Shown: positions 7,204 through 16,311, numbered from the stretch's first letter. The stretch is 64,000 nucleotides of DNA from Paenibacillus graminis (GCF_000758705.1 NZ_CP009287.1:930001-994000), one strand, 5' to 3'. Notes: generated by a model from the letters alone, not told the origin. Program-made: numbers and translations.

Positions 7204-9396
7204 ATGATCAAACAACTACGAAGCTGGTGGAAGGATACAGAGATTCCTAACCTGATCGGCCGCAAAAAGGTGGACTTTTCTATCTTTCGTGACGGTACGC
7301 ATATTCCAGTTGAGTTTCATCCGGATTTTTTGGAAGCTAATCAAGGTCAACAGCCTAATTTGGGTGAAGGAATAAAGGTTAAGCTCATCTATGAAGATCG
7401 GAACTATGAAGCCACATTATTTAAAATCGATCAAGTATCTGCTAGTCGGGAAGCTCTTCAACTCCGCTATAACGGAAATCAAACGTTGAAGGATTTGTTA
7501 ATTGAAACCTTCAAGCATTCCTATTCCTACATTATGCAAGAGAGAACGAATCAACTAGCGGATGATGCGAAGAAACCCCAGGTTGTCGTTCCTGAAGATC
7601 AAGCTGAATACATAGATTTCTACGCGACAGGAATTCCTTTTGAATACCGTTTGGAGTTTATAACGTATAAGGCGAAGCCCAACGTTTGGTGGGTGAATCA
7701 AGGAGCTACCATTAAGGAGGAGAAGGAAGAGGGAATTCTGTGGGCGCCCCTACTGAATGCTCAAGGCAGAAAGCTATATCATTGGGAGACGATGAAGGAA
7801 GTCAAACAAGGAGATATCATCCTCCATTACTCGAATAAAGCTATTCGTTATGTAAGCCAGGTAACAGATGCGGCGGTGGAAGCACCCAAACCAGGCTCCA
7901 TGGCCAAGACTAACTGGCAAGAAGAAGGTCGATTGGTTCGAACAGAGTATGTGGAACTCATTCCGCCTATTGTGCTACAACAGTTTAATCAGCAAATTAT
8001 GCAATTGAATCTAACCCAAGGTCCGCTTCATTCTGGAGGTGGAGTGAACCAAGGATATCTGTTCCGCTTTTCAAGACAAGCTCTTCAAGTGCTTCAGTCG
8101 CTCACGGCAGAAGTGAGTTGGCCTGACTTCGCTATCCTAGATCAAGATGAAGCTGCCTCCGATATGGAGGGCTTACGTGAGGTGATTCCTATTTTACCGC
8201 CATCCGATTCTAGCATTCCAACATTCCTCCACCAAATCCAATCCTACATCCGCCGCAAAGGCTTCTTCTTCCCTGAGCACCTTATCGAGAACTTCTACCT
8301 CTCGCTAAAGGCTAAGCCTTTTGTCATCCTGGCGGGGATATCGGGCACCGGGAAGACTCGGTTGGTGAAGCTGTTTGCGGAAGCGCTTGGTGCAACGAGG
8401 GATAACGGGCAGTTTACCTTGATTCCAGTGCGGCCGGATTGGAGTGATCCTGCGGATTTGCTGGGGTACAAGGACCTGTCGGGGAGGTTCCAAGCGGGTC
8501 CGATTACGAAGGTGTTCGTGGAGGCGCGGAAGCCTGAGAATCAGCAAAGGCCTTATTTTATCTGCCTGGATGAGATGAATTTGGCACGGGTGGAGCATTA
8601 TTTCAGCGACATGTTAAGTGTGCTGGAGACGCAGGAGTGGCAGGAGGGGAGGATTCAGACGCAGGCGCTCATCTCTTCTACCATGTTAGATACGCCTGAG
8701 GATCAAGCAGAGTATGGCGGTCTTGGTATCCCGGAGAATGTATTCTTGATCGGGACGGTGAACATGGACGAGACCACACATCCTTTTAGCAAAAAAGTAC
8801 TCGACCGCGCCAACACGCTAGAGTTCAATTACATCAATCTGCAGCAGTATCCGGACGTAAATGGGGAGGGAGAAGCGGGTGATCCTGCTGATCTTACTCA
8901 ACTGAATCATCTTTTTCTGCGCTCCGATTATTTGCAGCTAGTAAATGCCTATGATGCCAATAAAGAGCTTGTTGTCCGGACGACAGAGAGACTGGTTAAG
9001 ATTAATACCTTGCTTGAGGATATTCATGCTCATGTAGGCTTTCGGGTGCGGGATGCGATTTGCTTCTATATGATTTATAACGATCGGTACAAGCTGATGA
9101 GTGAGGAAGAAGCTTTTGACTGGCAACTGCTGCAAAAGATCCTGCCGCGCATTCAAGGAAGCCATTCTTCGGTTCGCCGGGTATTGTTGAACTTGATGAA
9201 AGGGGCTCTTGGTACCGGCTCTGGCGTTACAGTAGACCTTCCGAAACTTATGGATGAGGATGCTTCTCCGCTCTATATGAAATGGGCTGCTGGTCAAACC
9301 CCGCCTGCGGCCAAAGATCCGCAAAGTGCCCGTAAATTGGCTTTTATGCTCAGGAGGCTGGAGGAAGATGGATTTACCTCATTCTGGCTCTCTTAA
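7204..9396 (+). CDS. McrB-like AAA+ ATPase with EVE domain (type IV restriction)
   Basis: 730 residues in three parts. Residues 1-110 form an N-terminal domain I cannot assign. Residues about 158-255 resemble an EVE (PUA-like) domain: WWVNQGATIKEE, ILWAPL, HWETMKEVKQGDIILHY. EVE domains are known as modified-base readers. Residues about 350-640 are an McrB-family AAA+ motor: Walker A GISGTGKT at 378-385, Walker B FICLDEMN at 452-459, sensor/finger region GTVNMDETTHPFSKKVLDRA at 517-536. The motor would power cleavage of modified foreign DNA by the nuclease encoded next; that gene starts 29 bases before this stop. GTP rather than ATP specificity (as in E. coli McrB) cannot be judged here. GC content rises from about position 8220, hinting at a mosaic gene. 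Confidence 0.85.
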   Translation: MIKQLRSWWKDTEIPNLIGRKKVDFSIFRDGTHIPVEFHPDFLEANQGQQPNLGEGIKVKLIYEDRNYEATLFKIDQVSASREALQLRYNGNQTLKDLLIETFKHSYSYIMQERTNQLADDAKKPQVVVPEDQAEYIDFYATGIPFEYRLEFITYKAKPNVWWVNQGATIKEEKEEGILWAPLLNAQGRKLYHWETMKEVKQGDIILHYSNKAIRYVSQVTDAAVEAPKPGSMAKTNWQEEGRLVRTEYVELIPPIVLQQFNQQIMQLNLTQGPLHSGGGVNQGYLFRFSRQALQVLQSLTAEVSWPDFAILDQDEAASDMEGLREVIPILPPSDSSIPTFLHQIQSYIRRKGFFFPEHLIENFYLSLKAKPFVILAGISGTGKTRLVKLFAEALGATRDNGQFTLIPVRPDWSDPADLLGYKDLSGRFQAGPITKVFVEARKPENQQRPYFICLDEMNLARVEHYFSDMLSVLETQEWQEGRIQTQALISSTMLDTPEDQAEYGGLGIPENVFLIGTVNMDETTHPFSKKVLDRANTLEFNYINLQQYPDVNGEGEAGDPADLTQLNHLFLRSDYLQLVNAYDANKELVVRTTERLVKINTLLEDIHAHVGFRVRDAICFYMIYNDRYKLMSEEEAFDWQLLQKILPRIQGSHSSVRRVLLNLMKGALGTGSGVTVDLPKLMDEDASPLYMKWAAGQTPPAAKDPQSARKLAFMLRRLEEDGFTSFWLS

Positions 9397-11782
9397 TCAG
9401 ACGGTAGAATTGCTCCGTGTAGAATCGGAGCTTTTTACTCTTTTTCTTCAAGGGCGTCCTTATCATCCTACTGTGGAGACATTGCAGCTTCATCGCTCCC
9501 CGGAACAGGAGTGGGTGAGTGCACAGCTTGGGCTTGTTTGCTCCGAACGGCTTGGTGATGTTCAGATTAAAGTCTTTTCACCTGAAGCTCACGGGATGGT
9601 GGAGTGGCAGCAGGGGGTTTCTGTTTTTCCTTGCTTTTATGAGACACAGTCGTATGAACTGGTTATCCAGAATAAGACCGCTGCCAGCCTTTCTTTTTAT
9701 CATGAAAATGTGTTGCTTCGGCAGGCAGTTAAGCCCCTAGGTGATTCTATTCTTGCGGGTGTTCTGAACTTTGGGAATGAGGTCGGTTTGACGGAATGGG
9801 AAGTCCGAAGTAATGGACAGACCTTGCTGCGGGTAGAGATGGAGATTTTCCCCTCGAAGATGGATTACAGGCTGGATTACCAGAATATCCTGAATGAAGT
9901 GAATGCGCAGATTTATAATTTGGCGTTTGATTTTTTGCGTCGAACTTATCAGCTAACAGGCCTGCGGGAGACGCAGCATCAGAGCTTGACGGAGTTCTTC
10001 ACGATACTTCAGCATGTATTTAGACAGCTTTTGGATGCAGTCGAACGGATTAACAAGAATCCTAATTACGCTCTGCTCCAGGATCGTCAGCTAATGGATG
10101 CCAATCGGGTCAAAAAGGCGGGAAGAGAGAACATCCGCGAGCTCGCGAAGCACCCTGAACGATTAAGAGCAGATGAAAGCAATGGATTCTTAAGAATCAA
10201 GGGTCAGAATTACACAGCAACGCACTTAATGGAGAACCGCAGACGCCTCTCCTATGATACCAATGAGAACCGGTTCATCCGCTGGATGCTGGAACGAATT
10301 CATGGGAAGCTCAAGGAGCTTAAGGCCCGCTGGAAAGAAAATAACCGAACTCCAGATCCACTACTCAGCAAAAGAATAGATAAGATGCTTACGCAGCTAG
10401 AACGGGTGCTTAAGATGGATTTTTTGCGTGAGGTTGGAGTGCTGAAGCAGATGTCCGTTACGCTTGTGCTGCAGATGGCCCCTGGATACCGCGAGGTCTA
10501 TCGCTGTTATCTGATGTTGCTTAAAGGCCTGTCTATTCAAGGCGACCTGTTCCGCTTATCCATGAAGGATGTTGCTCAGCTCTATGAGTATTGGTGCTTC
10601 TTGAAGCTGAATCAGCTTCTGAGACAGAAATATAAACTGGTGAAGCAGGACATCATTAAGGTGAAACGGAACGGTATTTTCGTTACTCTTGATCGCTCAC
10701 AGAGCGCTAATATGGTGTACGAGAATCCAGTCAACGGGGAGCAGTTCATCCTGTATTATAACTCGATTCCTAGCTCGGATAAGACCCCGACGCTCAGTCA
10801 GCGCCCGGATAATGTGCTCACCCTGAAGAAGAAGGATGCTGGGACAGTCAAGGAGTACAAGTATGTGTTCGATGCGAAATACCGCTTGAATCCGGCATAT
10901 GAGGGAACTTCATACCATCGGAGTTATGGGCAGCCTGGGCCTGAAGAGGATGATATCAATACAATGCATCGATATCGGGACGCCATTGTGTACCAGGAAA
11001 AAGGTTCAGGAGAATATGAGCGAAGCATGTTTGGCGCTTATGTGTTATTCCCCTACCCAGACGAGGAGCGTTACAAGAGCCACCAATTTTACAAAAGCAT
11101 CGAGCTATTGAATATTGGTGCGTTGCCGTTCCTGCCGAATTCTACAAGCTTGGTAGAGCAATTCCTAGATGAGATTATTCAGGATAGTCCGGAAAAAGCT
11201 TACGAACGCTCCACACGTCCACGTGGGACGAAAGAATACTACGCCAATCAGCTTGCGGGCAAAAATGTGCTTGTCGGTTCTGTCAAGGGGCCCGAACAAG
11301 TGGAGGTGGCGAGGAAGCATTGTTTTTACCATGTGCCTTTGAAGAATCTGGCAAGCCAGAAGATCATAACCCAGATTGAATATGTAGCGATGTGCCAATC
11401 CAGAAGGAAGTTTTTTGATCCTGCAAAGACAGGGATTCATTGGGTAGGTAAAGTGGTAGATTGGGAAGTGGTCAAACGTAAGGAAATAAAGGAGATTATC
11501 CCCGAGCCTTATAAGGAAGAGAGAGATTATGTTAGGTTTACAGTGGAGGAATGGATACCTTTAAAGCCTCACATTGCTTTAGGCGGACAGGGAATACATA
11601 CGGTCCTGTACACAAGCAAATATGTCCTAGACCGGGCCCTTGAAATCGCGGAGCTCCGTCTAGAAACGGAGGAGGATCTTCGTGAATGGCGTGAGAAGCG
11701 CCGAAAGGGCAGAGTCAAGGTGAAGCTGGATCACGAGCAGTATGTGGATTTAGGGAAGGTTGTGGAGGTTAGGAGTATATAG
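9368..11782 (+). CDS. McrC-like nuclease subunit (DUF2357 plus PD-(D/E)XK)
   Basis: 804 residues from ATG 9368, chosen because it has an RBS (ggctggagga) and starts just before the upstream stop; an upstream in-frame ATG at 9326 has no such support. The N-terminal half is a DUF2357-type scaffold with the typical YEYWCFLKL near residue 406. The nuclease core has RPDNVL (D481), VFDAKYR (D502-x-K504) and MHRYRDAI (533-540). This is the PD-(D/E)XK pattern of McrC-related restriction proteins. A further ~200-residue C-terminal region contains IHWVGKVVDWEVVKR, which looks like a second PUA/EVE-type fold, but this is a weak call. It should act with the upstream AAA+ protein as a two-subunit, modification-dependent restriction system. 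Confidence 0.82.
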   Translation: MDLPHSGSLNQTVELLRVESELFTLFLQGRPYHPTVETLQLHRSPEQEWVSAQLGLVCSERLGDVQIKVFSPEAHGMVEWQQGVSVFPCFYETQSYELVIQNKTAASLSFYHENVLLRQAVKPLGDSILAGVLNFGNEVGLTEWEVRSNGQTLLRVEMEIFPSKMDYRLDYQNILNEVNAQIYNLAFDFLRRTYQLTGLRETQHQSLTEFFTILQHVFRQLLDAVERINKNPNYALLQDRQLMDANRVKKAGRENIRELAKHPERLRADESNGFLRIKGQNYTATHLMENRRRLSYDTNENRFIRWMLERIHGKLKELKARWKENNRTPDPLLSKRIDKMLTQLERVLKMDFLREVGVLKQMSVTLVLQMAPGYREVYRCYLMLLKGLSIQGDLFRLSMKDVAQLYEYWCFLKLNQLLRQKYKLVKQDIIKVKRNGIFVTLDRSQSANMVYENPVNGEQFILYYNSIPSSDKTPTLSQRPDNVLTLKKKDAGTVKEYKYVFDAKYRLNPAYEGTSYHRSYGQPGPEEDDINTMHRYRDAIVYQEKGSGEYERSMFGAYVLFPYPDEERYKSHQFYKSIELLNIGALPFLPNSTSLVEQFLDEIIQDSPEKAYERSTRPRGTKEYYANQLAGKNVLVGSVKGPEQVEVARKHCFYHVPLKNLASQKIITQIEYVAMCQSRRKFFDPAKTGIHWVGKVVDWEVVKRKEIKEIIPEPYKEERDYVRFTVEEWIPLKPHIALGGQGIHTVLYTSKYVLDRALEIAELRLETEEDLREWREKRRKGRVKVKLDHEQYVDLGKVVEVRSI

Positions 11783-11830
11783 TTTGAAAAAGATGGAGTG
11801 ATGGAAGTAAATGCATGGTTGTGTTATGAG

Positions 11831-11858
11831 TTGTAAACCATTGTCATCATGGTATAAT
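11831..11858 (+). promoter_or_regulatory. Promoter of the candidate antitoxin RNA
   Basis: -35 TTGTAA (11831-11836), 16-bp spacer, perfect -10 TATAAT (11853-11858). Transcription would start near 11865 and run toward the toxin gene on the other strand. Confidence 0.65.
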
Positions 11859-11864
11859 GAACTC

Positions 11865-12005
11865 AGAAACAGCGTACAATGGCAAAGAGGGCCGTGCTGG
11901 ACACACGACTCTCTGCGCAATAGCCGCTTTTAAGGGCGGAGGCTTTTAAAGGTTATCCATTGAAATAGGACCGCATCCTTTGACCGGGGCGGCCTATTTC
12001 TTTTT
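11865..12005 (+). ncRNA. Candidate antisense RNA antitoxin (RatA-like arrangement)
   Basis: A strong promoter starts a transcript with no credible ORF. It ends at a hairpin with arms GAAATAGGACCGC and GCGGCCTATTTC followed by TTTTT. The 3' end lies opposite the last codons and 3' end of the toxin gene at 11994-12077, so the two RNAs overlap tail to tail, as in TxpA/RatA and BsrG/SR4 of Bacillus. The boundaries are estimates from the promoter and terminator. Confidence 0.6.
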
Positions 12006-12077
12006 GTGGAAAGATAGAATCAACACAACCAGAGTCGCGAACGAAATCATTAGCGTCAATGCTTGGTATACCTCCAC
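11994..12077 (-). CDS. Small holin-like toxin peptide (type I toxin candidate)
   Basis: This 27-residue peptide starts at GTG 12077 with a near-perfect RBS (gggaggtga). It reads VEVYQALTLMISFATLVVLI then LSFHKKK: a short acidic head, one transmembrane helix and a Lys-rich tail. I recognise this as the putative holin-like toxin family common in Bacillales, related in design to TxpA/BsrG membrane toxins. Such peptides depolarise or damage the membrane when over-produced and are held in check by an antisense RNA. A convergent transcript with its own promoter and terminator is visible at 11865-12005. The gene has an extended -10 promoter at 12142-12150. The length matches the family. Confidence 0.8.
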   Translation of the reverse strand: MEVYQALTLMISFATLVVLILSFHKKK

Positions 12078-12141
12078 TGGCGTCACCTCCCTTCCGGGAG
12101 ATTAGCCGGCCGCCCATATAAGCCTTTCTATTGCTTCTGCG

Positions 12142-12150
12142 ATTATAACA
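12142..12150 (-). promoter_or_regulatory. Extended -10 promoter element of the toxin gene
   Basis: The minus strand reads TGTTATAAT, a TGn-extended -10 box with perfect TATAAT, about 65 bases upstream of the toxin start. No good -35 box is visible. Confidence 0.55.
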
Positions 12151-12187
12151 CGAATGGAAAAATTTGAGTATAAAAACCGAACCCTCC

Positions 12188-12237
12188 AAAAAAAGCTCAG
12201 AGGCAGGGCTTCCCATACCTGCCTTTGAGCTTTTTTC
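12188..12237. terminator. Bidirectional hairpin terminator
   Basis: The near-symmetrical hairpin AAAAAAGCTCAGAGGCAGG / CCTGCCTTTGAGCTTTTTT can terminate transcription in either direction. It isolates the toxin locus from sequence to its right. Confidence 0.75.
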
Positions 12238-12266
12238 TATGCAGCCCAAGACTCCCCCCTGGAAAT

Positions 12267-12384
12267 TTATTCTTCTGTCGTAATACTTCCGCCATGTTCG
12301 TTCAGCATGATTTCAGCGATGATAGAACCTGTAAGACACAAGCGTAAAGATTAGCAAGATGATAACGCCGAGCGCGTTCATCAT
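12267..12384 (-). pseudogene. Possible frameshifted small membrane peptide
   Basis: The minus strand reads MMNALGVIILLIFTLV, then after a one-base shift CLTGSIIAEIMLNEHGG and SITTEE to a stop. Joined, this gives a ~39-residue peptide with one membrane helix and a polar tail. There is no convincing RBS. I do not recognise the family, and the call is tentative. Confidence 0.3.
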
Positions 12385-12428
12385 ACATTCGGTTCTTATC
12401 CGGGCGGGCGTAACGAGGCGCGGATCTC

Positions 12429-12580
12429 AGGCGATCCCGCAGTGCCGGCATGTATGTTACGGTATCCTGTACGGTCCGTTTCGGTAAGAGTCACCTTCGG
12501 GGTTCGATTCCCCAATCGCCTTCTAAGCGATTCTGGTAGAGCACTCGATTCCATCGAGCTACAAATTTGAGCGTATTTTG
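12429..12580 (+). other. Scrambled tRNA-like fragments
   Basis: A canonical T-arm, cggggttcgattcccc, sits at about 12498-12513 and is followed by ATCGCCT (12515-12521), which can pair with AGGCGAT at 12429-12435. The intervening ~79 bases do not fold into clear D and anticodon arms. Just downstream come AGCGATT, the D-arm-like TGGTAGAGCA and a CTCGA/TCGAG stem with only a 5-base loop. No complete tRNA can be built, so I call this tRNA debris. The rest of the 12580-12844 stretch, including another D-arm-like piece near 12612, holds no gene I can support. Confidence 0.4.
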
Positions 12581-12844
12581 AGTTAGCAAACCAATGGACA
12601 GAATCTCTGGCGGCTAGTATAGCGCACTGCGGAAGGGCTTTGCAATCCGTGGATACCGATGGTGCGCCAGCTGGGGAGGCTTTGGCAAGGACAGAAGGGA
12701 ACGAAGGCCGGCTGAAGTATGGGTTAGCCCCGGACTCCAATGTCCTCCCGGACCTCCCGGCAGACCGCCTGTCTCAAACGTGATTCCGCCCGGTCTGCAG
12801 CGGGATTCTGTCATCCATTGGTCAAACATGAAGGGGGCAATACT

Positions 12845-13948
12845 ATGTTGAAGCAAATAACGATTCAAGCGGACCAGCGCGGTCTGCTCTTTCATAAGGG
12901 AAGTTATGTGAAACGGCTGCTACCGGGAACCTACCGTTACTTATCATGGTCGCAGCATACAGTGGCAGTACTGAATATTGCCAAACCGTTTAGTGTCGAG
13001 GGCAAAGACCTGCAGCTGTTTTTACAGGATGATGGACTCCTGCGGGAGCTCGATGTCGTACGCGTACAGGATCATGAGATTGTTTTGCACTATGAGGATG
13101 GTCAATTCATACAGCTGCTGAAGCCGGGTGTGTATGCTTATTGGAACCTTCTGAAAAAGCACACCTTCGTACATACGGATACCAGACAGCCGGAGCTACC
13201 TGCCGGGATCGACCGTTCAATTATCACGAAGCTTACTCCGTATGTGCAGTGCTGTGAAATCGCGAGTTATGAGCAAGGATTCCTGTTCTATGATCATACG
13301 CTCAAGCGGGAGCTTACGCCTGGTAAGTATTATTTCTGGAAGGGACCGGTCTCGGTGCTGACGAAGACGGTCGATCTAAGACAACAGCAGATGGATCTGG
13401 TTGGCCAGGAAATGATGACAGAGGATAAGGTTACGCTGCGTCTGAACTTCGTATGCCAGTACAAAATCGTCAATCCGCACCGCGTTCTGGAGTTGAAAGC
13501 TTTTGACGAGCAGATACACATCCAGCTTCAGCTCCTGCTCCGGGAATATGTCGGGACGCTGAAATTGGACGATCTTCTGAAGCGGAAAGAGGATGTTGCC
13601 ACATTCATTTTGTCCCGTATCCAGGAGAAGGAAGAAGAGTTCGGGGTACTTTTCCTCGGGGCGGGGGTAAAGGATGTAATTTTACCGGGGGAAATGAAGG
13701 ACATCCTAAACACCGTCCTGCTCGCAGAGAAGAAAGCGCAGGCGAACCTGCTTACCCGCCGGGAAGAGACGGCTTCGACACGCAGCCTGCTGAATACGGC
13801 GAAGCTGATGGACGAGAATCAGACACTGTTTCGTCTGAAGGAGCTGGAATTCCTCGAGAAGATATGCGACAAAATCGGTTCCATCTCTGTTACGGGCGGC
13901 GGCGATTTGCTGGAGCGGTTAAGCTCACTCATCGGTGCCAATAAGTAG
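12845..13948 (+). CDS. Slipin-like SPFH/band-7 domain protein
   Basis: 367 residues from ATG 12845, chosen for its RBS (aaggggg); a longer reading frame upstream has no RBS. Repeated N-terminal blocks (LPGTYRYL, LKPGVYAYW, LTPGKYYFW) precede an SPFH/band-7 domain at about residues 140-310, with LRLNFVCQYKIVNP and GAGVKDVILPGEMKDI typical of slipin/stomatin proteins. A helical segment (AEKKAQANLLTRREETASTR) suited to oligomerisation follows. Such proteins form membrane-associated scaffolds. No strong N-terminal membrane anchor is evident, so its location is uncertain. It appears monocistronic, with a terminator directly on its stop codon. Confidence 0.82.
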   Translation: MLKQITIQADQRGLLFHKGSYVKRLLPGTYRYLSWSQHTVAVLNIAKPFSVEGKDLQLFLQDDGLLRELDVVRVQDHEIVLHYEDGQFIQLLKPGVYAYWNLLKKHTFVHTDTRQPELPAGIDRSIITKLTPYVQCCEIASYEQGFLFYDHTLKRELTPGKYYFWKGPVSVLTKTVDLRQQQMDLVGQEMMTEDKVTLRLNFVCQYKIVNPHRVLELKAFDEQIHIQLQLLLREYVGTLKLDDLLKRKEDVATFILSRIQEKEEEFGVLFLGAGVKDVILPGEMKDILNTVLLAEKKAQANLLTRREETASTRSLLNTAKLMDENQTLFRLKELEFLEKICDKIGSISVTGGGDLLERLSSLIGANK

Positions 13949-13975
13949 ACCGCTTCCTGGCGGTCTATTTCTTTG
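13946..13975 (+). terminator. Terminator overlapping the band-7 gene stop
   Basis: The perfect 8-bp stem TAGACCGC / GCGGTCTA with a 6-base loop (ttcctg) is followed by tttcttt. Confidence 0.75.
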
Positions 13976-14086
13976 TGCAAATAAAGGGAATTAATCTTAG
14001 TCAGAGTTCCGGAAAACAGGTAATTACATAGAAGCTATAGAACTATGCTATAGAGCTGATTAAGCCTAACCCAAGGAAGTGATCCC

Positions 14087-14874
14087 ATGGACAACAAAGC
14101 AAAGAAAATCCTTATGAACACCTTCTGGACCTCATCTGGCTGGAAGAGCAGTCCTGCTGCCTTCTGGATTTCGACTATGCCAAAAGCAAAGGGTTGATGT
14201 TCGATCCTGTGACCATTACTCATAACGAGATTGTCCTACGGCTGCATGAGCTGCATCAGACGATTACCAAGGAGCGGGTAACTGCCGCGTTCCTGCACAG
14301 TCTGTCGACGAAGAAGGTCCATTTGCGGAGCGTCCTTTCCAGCTGGGCCCTGACTTCCGCTCTACCTGTGCATACCTATGGAGAGCGGAGCTCAGTCCGG
14401 CCCAATTACAGCAGCTGCGGGGATTGTAACTTTCACAGATTAATGTCTGATCGGGAATATATTAATCAGGATCTGAATGTGCTGAATTTCGAACGGGTTA
14501 AATGGGGCGGAATTCGTCTGAACTGGCTTTTATACTGCTGGCTGGACCTTGAATTATTCAGTAAAGAAGAAGGGTTCGAGGTTACCACCGAGGATGCTGC
14601 CATACTCTCCGGGATGCTGGAAGCGATCCGGGATTGTACGGACCATGAGAGTGCACGGATGTTGGAGAAGCGGTGGAAGGAAGTGATTCCTTCCAGTAAG
14701 AATGAACGGGATGTAATCATGGAAATATGGGGATGTGCCGGATTGCTGGTACCGCGGAACACACCACGGAAACGCAGAGGCGGGAGTTCTGATTTTAACT
14801 CTATGGCAGAGTGGCAGGGGGATGACGGCTATTCTCAGGAGGCGGTAGAGTTGTATTTCGGAGCGTTTTTGTAG
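14087..14874 (+). pseudogene. Frameshifted gene for a conserved hypothetical protein
   Basis: An ATG at 14087 with RBS aaggaag begins MDNKAKKILMNTFWTSSGWK in frame 2 and stops at about 14193. Frame 1 then carries the rest, DFDYAKSKGLMFDPVTI, to the stop at 14874. I recall the joined product as a conserved Paenibacillus protein of about 260 residues with a CGDC motif (here SSCGDCNFHRL) and unknown function. The shift lies between about 14144 and 14164. The downstream 226-residue ORF has no RBS of its own at 14194. A sequencing error or programmed frameshift cannot be excluded. Confidence 0.6.
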
Positions 14875-15150
14875 ATTCTCTATGAATTTGAATGAGGGTT
14901 AGATGATATTAGAACAAGGAGGCCGGGAGATACCGCCCTTGCAAGCCTTCCACGATGACACAATGCTTCTGGAAAGATTTATGCAACATGGGGGCTTACG
15001 AAGCCAACAGATAATTTATATCCGGGCTGCCGCACTATAACCGTTCACTATAACCAGATATCATTTTTAAGTGTTACGTACCTCTAAGTCCTCCATGCTA
15101 GAATTTAAACACAAGAGAAAGAGATGTGTGAGAATAGAGGAGGACTAACC

Positions 15151-16311
15151 ATGTGCAACAGATTTCAGATCGTAGGCAGCCTGCTGCGTCCCGCGGAGCT
15201 ATTAGAATATAAACAGCAAATTGAACACCGGGATGATATCAGCTATCCCTTTTACCAGGACTTTCAGGGGTATGAGCAGTGTGAAGCTGAGGCGATTCAG
15301 GCTGTAGTCGAGCAGGAAAGCGAGAATGGGCTGTCCATTCTGACAGATGGGGAATATTCCAAATCGATGTGGCATCTGGACTTTGTCTGGGGCTTCCAGG
15401 GAATTGAGCGTTATATCGCGGATCATGGATACTTCTTCAGAGATACAGACGGAGCTTCCAAATATGAGACTCGAAAAGATATCGGTCTGCGCATTACCGG
15501 TAAATTGGGTGCGAAGAACCATCATTTCCTTCATGCCTACCGCAAGCTTCAGGCTCTGGCTGGAGACCGCGAGACCAAGCTGTGCGTGCCTTCTCCGTCC
15601 CATATTTTTGGTGAGCTGTCCTGGTCGGATAACATTGGCGGAACAGAAGCGGTGTATAAGGACAGACTCCAGCTGAAGGCCGGTCTGGTTAATGCTTATA
15701 AGGATTTTGTCCAGGAGTTCGCTGCGGCCGGAGGAACCATCCTGCAGTTCGACGATTGCCTATGGGAGCTGTTCGCAGACGACAACCCGAACTCTCCATA
15801 TACCGGCGAGCATATCAATCAAGCGGAAGTACAGAAGCTGGCGGCAGAATTTATTGACATCAACAACACAATTATTGATTACGGTCATAGCTTGGGCCTC
15901 AAAATGTGGACGCATAACTGCCGTGGCAACTATGATTCCCGTAATATGGGCGGCGGCTCCTATGCGAAGATTGCGAATTTGTTCTTGAAGCAGCTCAAAT
16001 ACGACCGCTTCTTCCTGGAATGGGATGATGAACGTGCAGGCTCACTTGAGGCGCTTGCGGTGTTCAAAGATAAGCCGGAGACGGAAATTGTACTTGGATT
16101 GTTGTCTTCCAAAACAAGTACGCTTGACGATGAGGCCCGTGTAGTTAGAATGCTTGATGAAGCTTCGCAAATCATTAACAAGGATCGCTTATTACTTTCT
16201 CACCAATGCGGTTTTGCGTCCTGTGATGGAGGCAACGAATTAACGGAAGATGAGCAGTGGGCGAAGATTAGACAAGGACAACAGATTGCGCAGCAATATT
16301 GGGGTAAATAA
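15151..16311 (+). CDS. Cobalamin-independent methionine synthase-like protein (MetE C-terminal family, YxjG/YxjH type)
   Basis: 386 residues from ATG 15151 (RBS agaggagg); a start at 15124 is less likely. The protein is a single MetE C-terminal-type TIM barrel beginning VGSLLRPAELL, as in YxjG/YxjH of B. subtilis. The likely zinc ligands are present in family order: H255 and C257 (THNCRGN), E290 (FFLEWDDE) and C353 (HQCGF). The family transfers a methyl group to homocysteine or a related thiol using a methyl donor; the exact donor is not known for the short forms. B. subtilis relatives are under S-box control, but no SAM riboswitch is visible upstream. A terminator follows at 16323. Confidence 0.88.
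   Translation: MCNRFQIVGSLLRPAELLEYKQQIEHRDDISYPFYQDFQGYEQCEAEAIQAVVEQESENGLSILTDGEYSKSMWHLDFVWGFQGIERYIADHGYFFRDTDGASKYETRKDIGLRITGKLGAKNHHFLHAYRKLQALAGDRETKLCVPSPSHIFGELSWSDNIGGTEAVYKDRLQLKAGLVNAYKDFVQEFAAAGGTILQFDDCLWELFADDNPNSPYTGEHINQAEVQKLAAEFIDINNTIIDYGHSLGLKMWTHNCRGNYDSRNMGGGSYAKIANLFLKQLKYDRFFLEWDDERAGSLEALAVFKDKPETEIVLGLLSSKTSTLDDEARVVRMLDEASQIINKDRLLLSHQCGFASCDGGNELTEDEQWAKIRQGQQIAQQYWGK

Noticed and set aside
12429..12521. A functional class II tRNA gene of 93 bases
   Set aside because: Acceptor and T arms can pair, but no consistent D arm or 7-base anticodon loop can be drawn.
14880..15150. SAM (S-box) riboswitch before the MetE-like gene
   Set aside because: B. subtilis relatives have one, but none of the conserved S-box blocks is visible in this leader.
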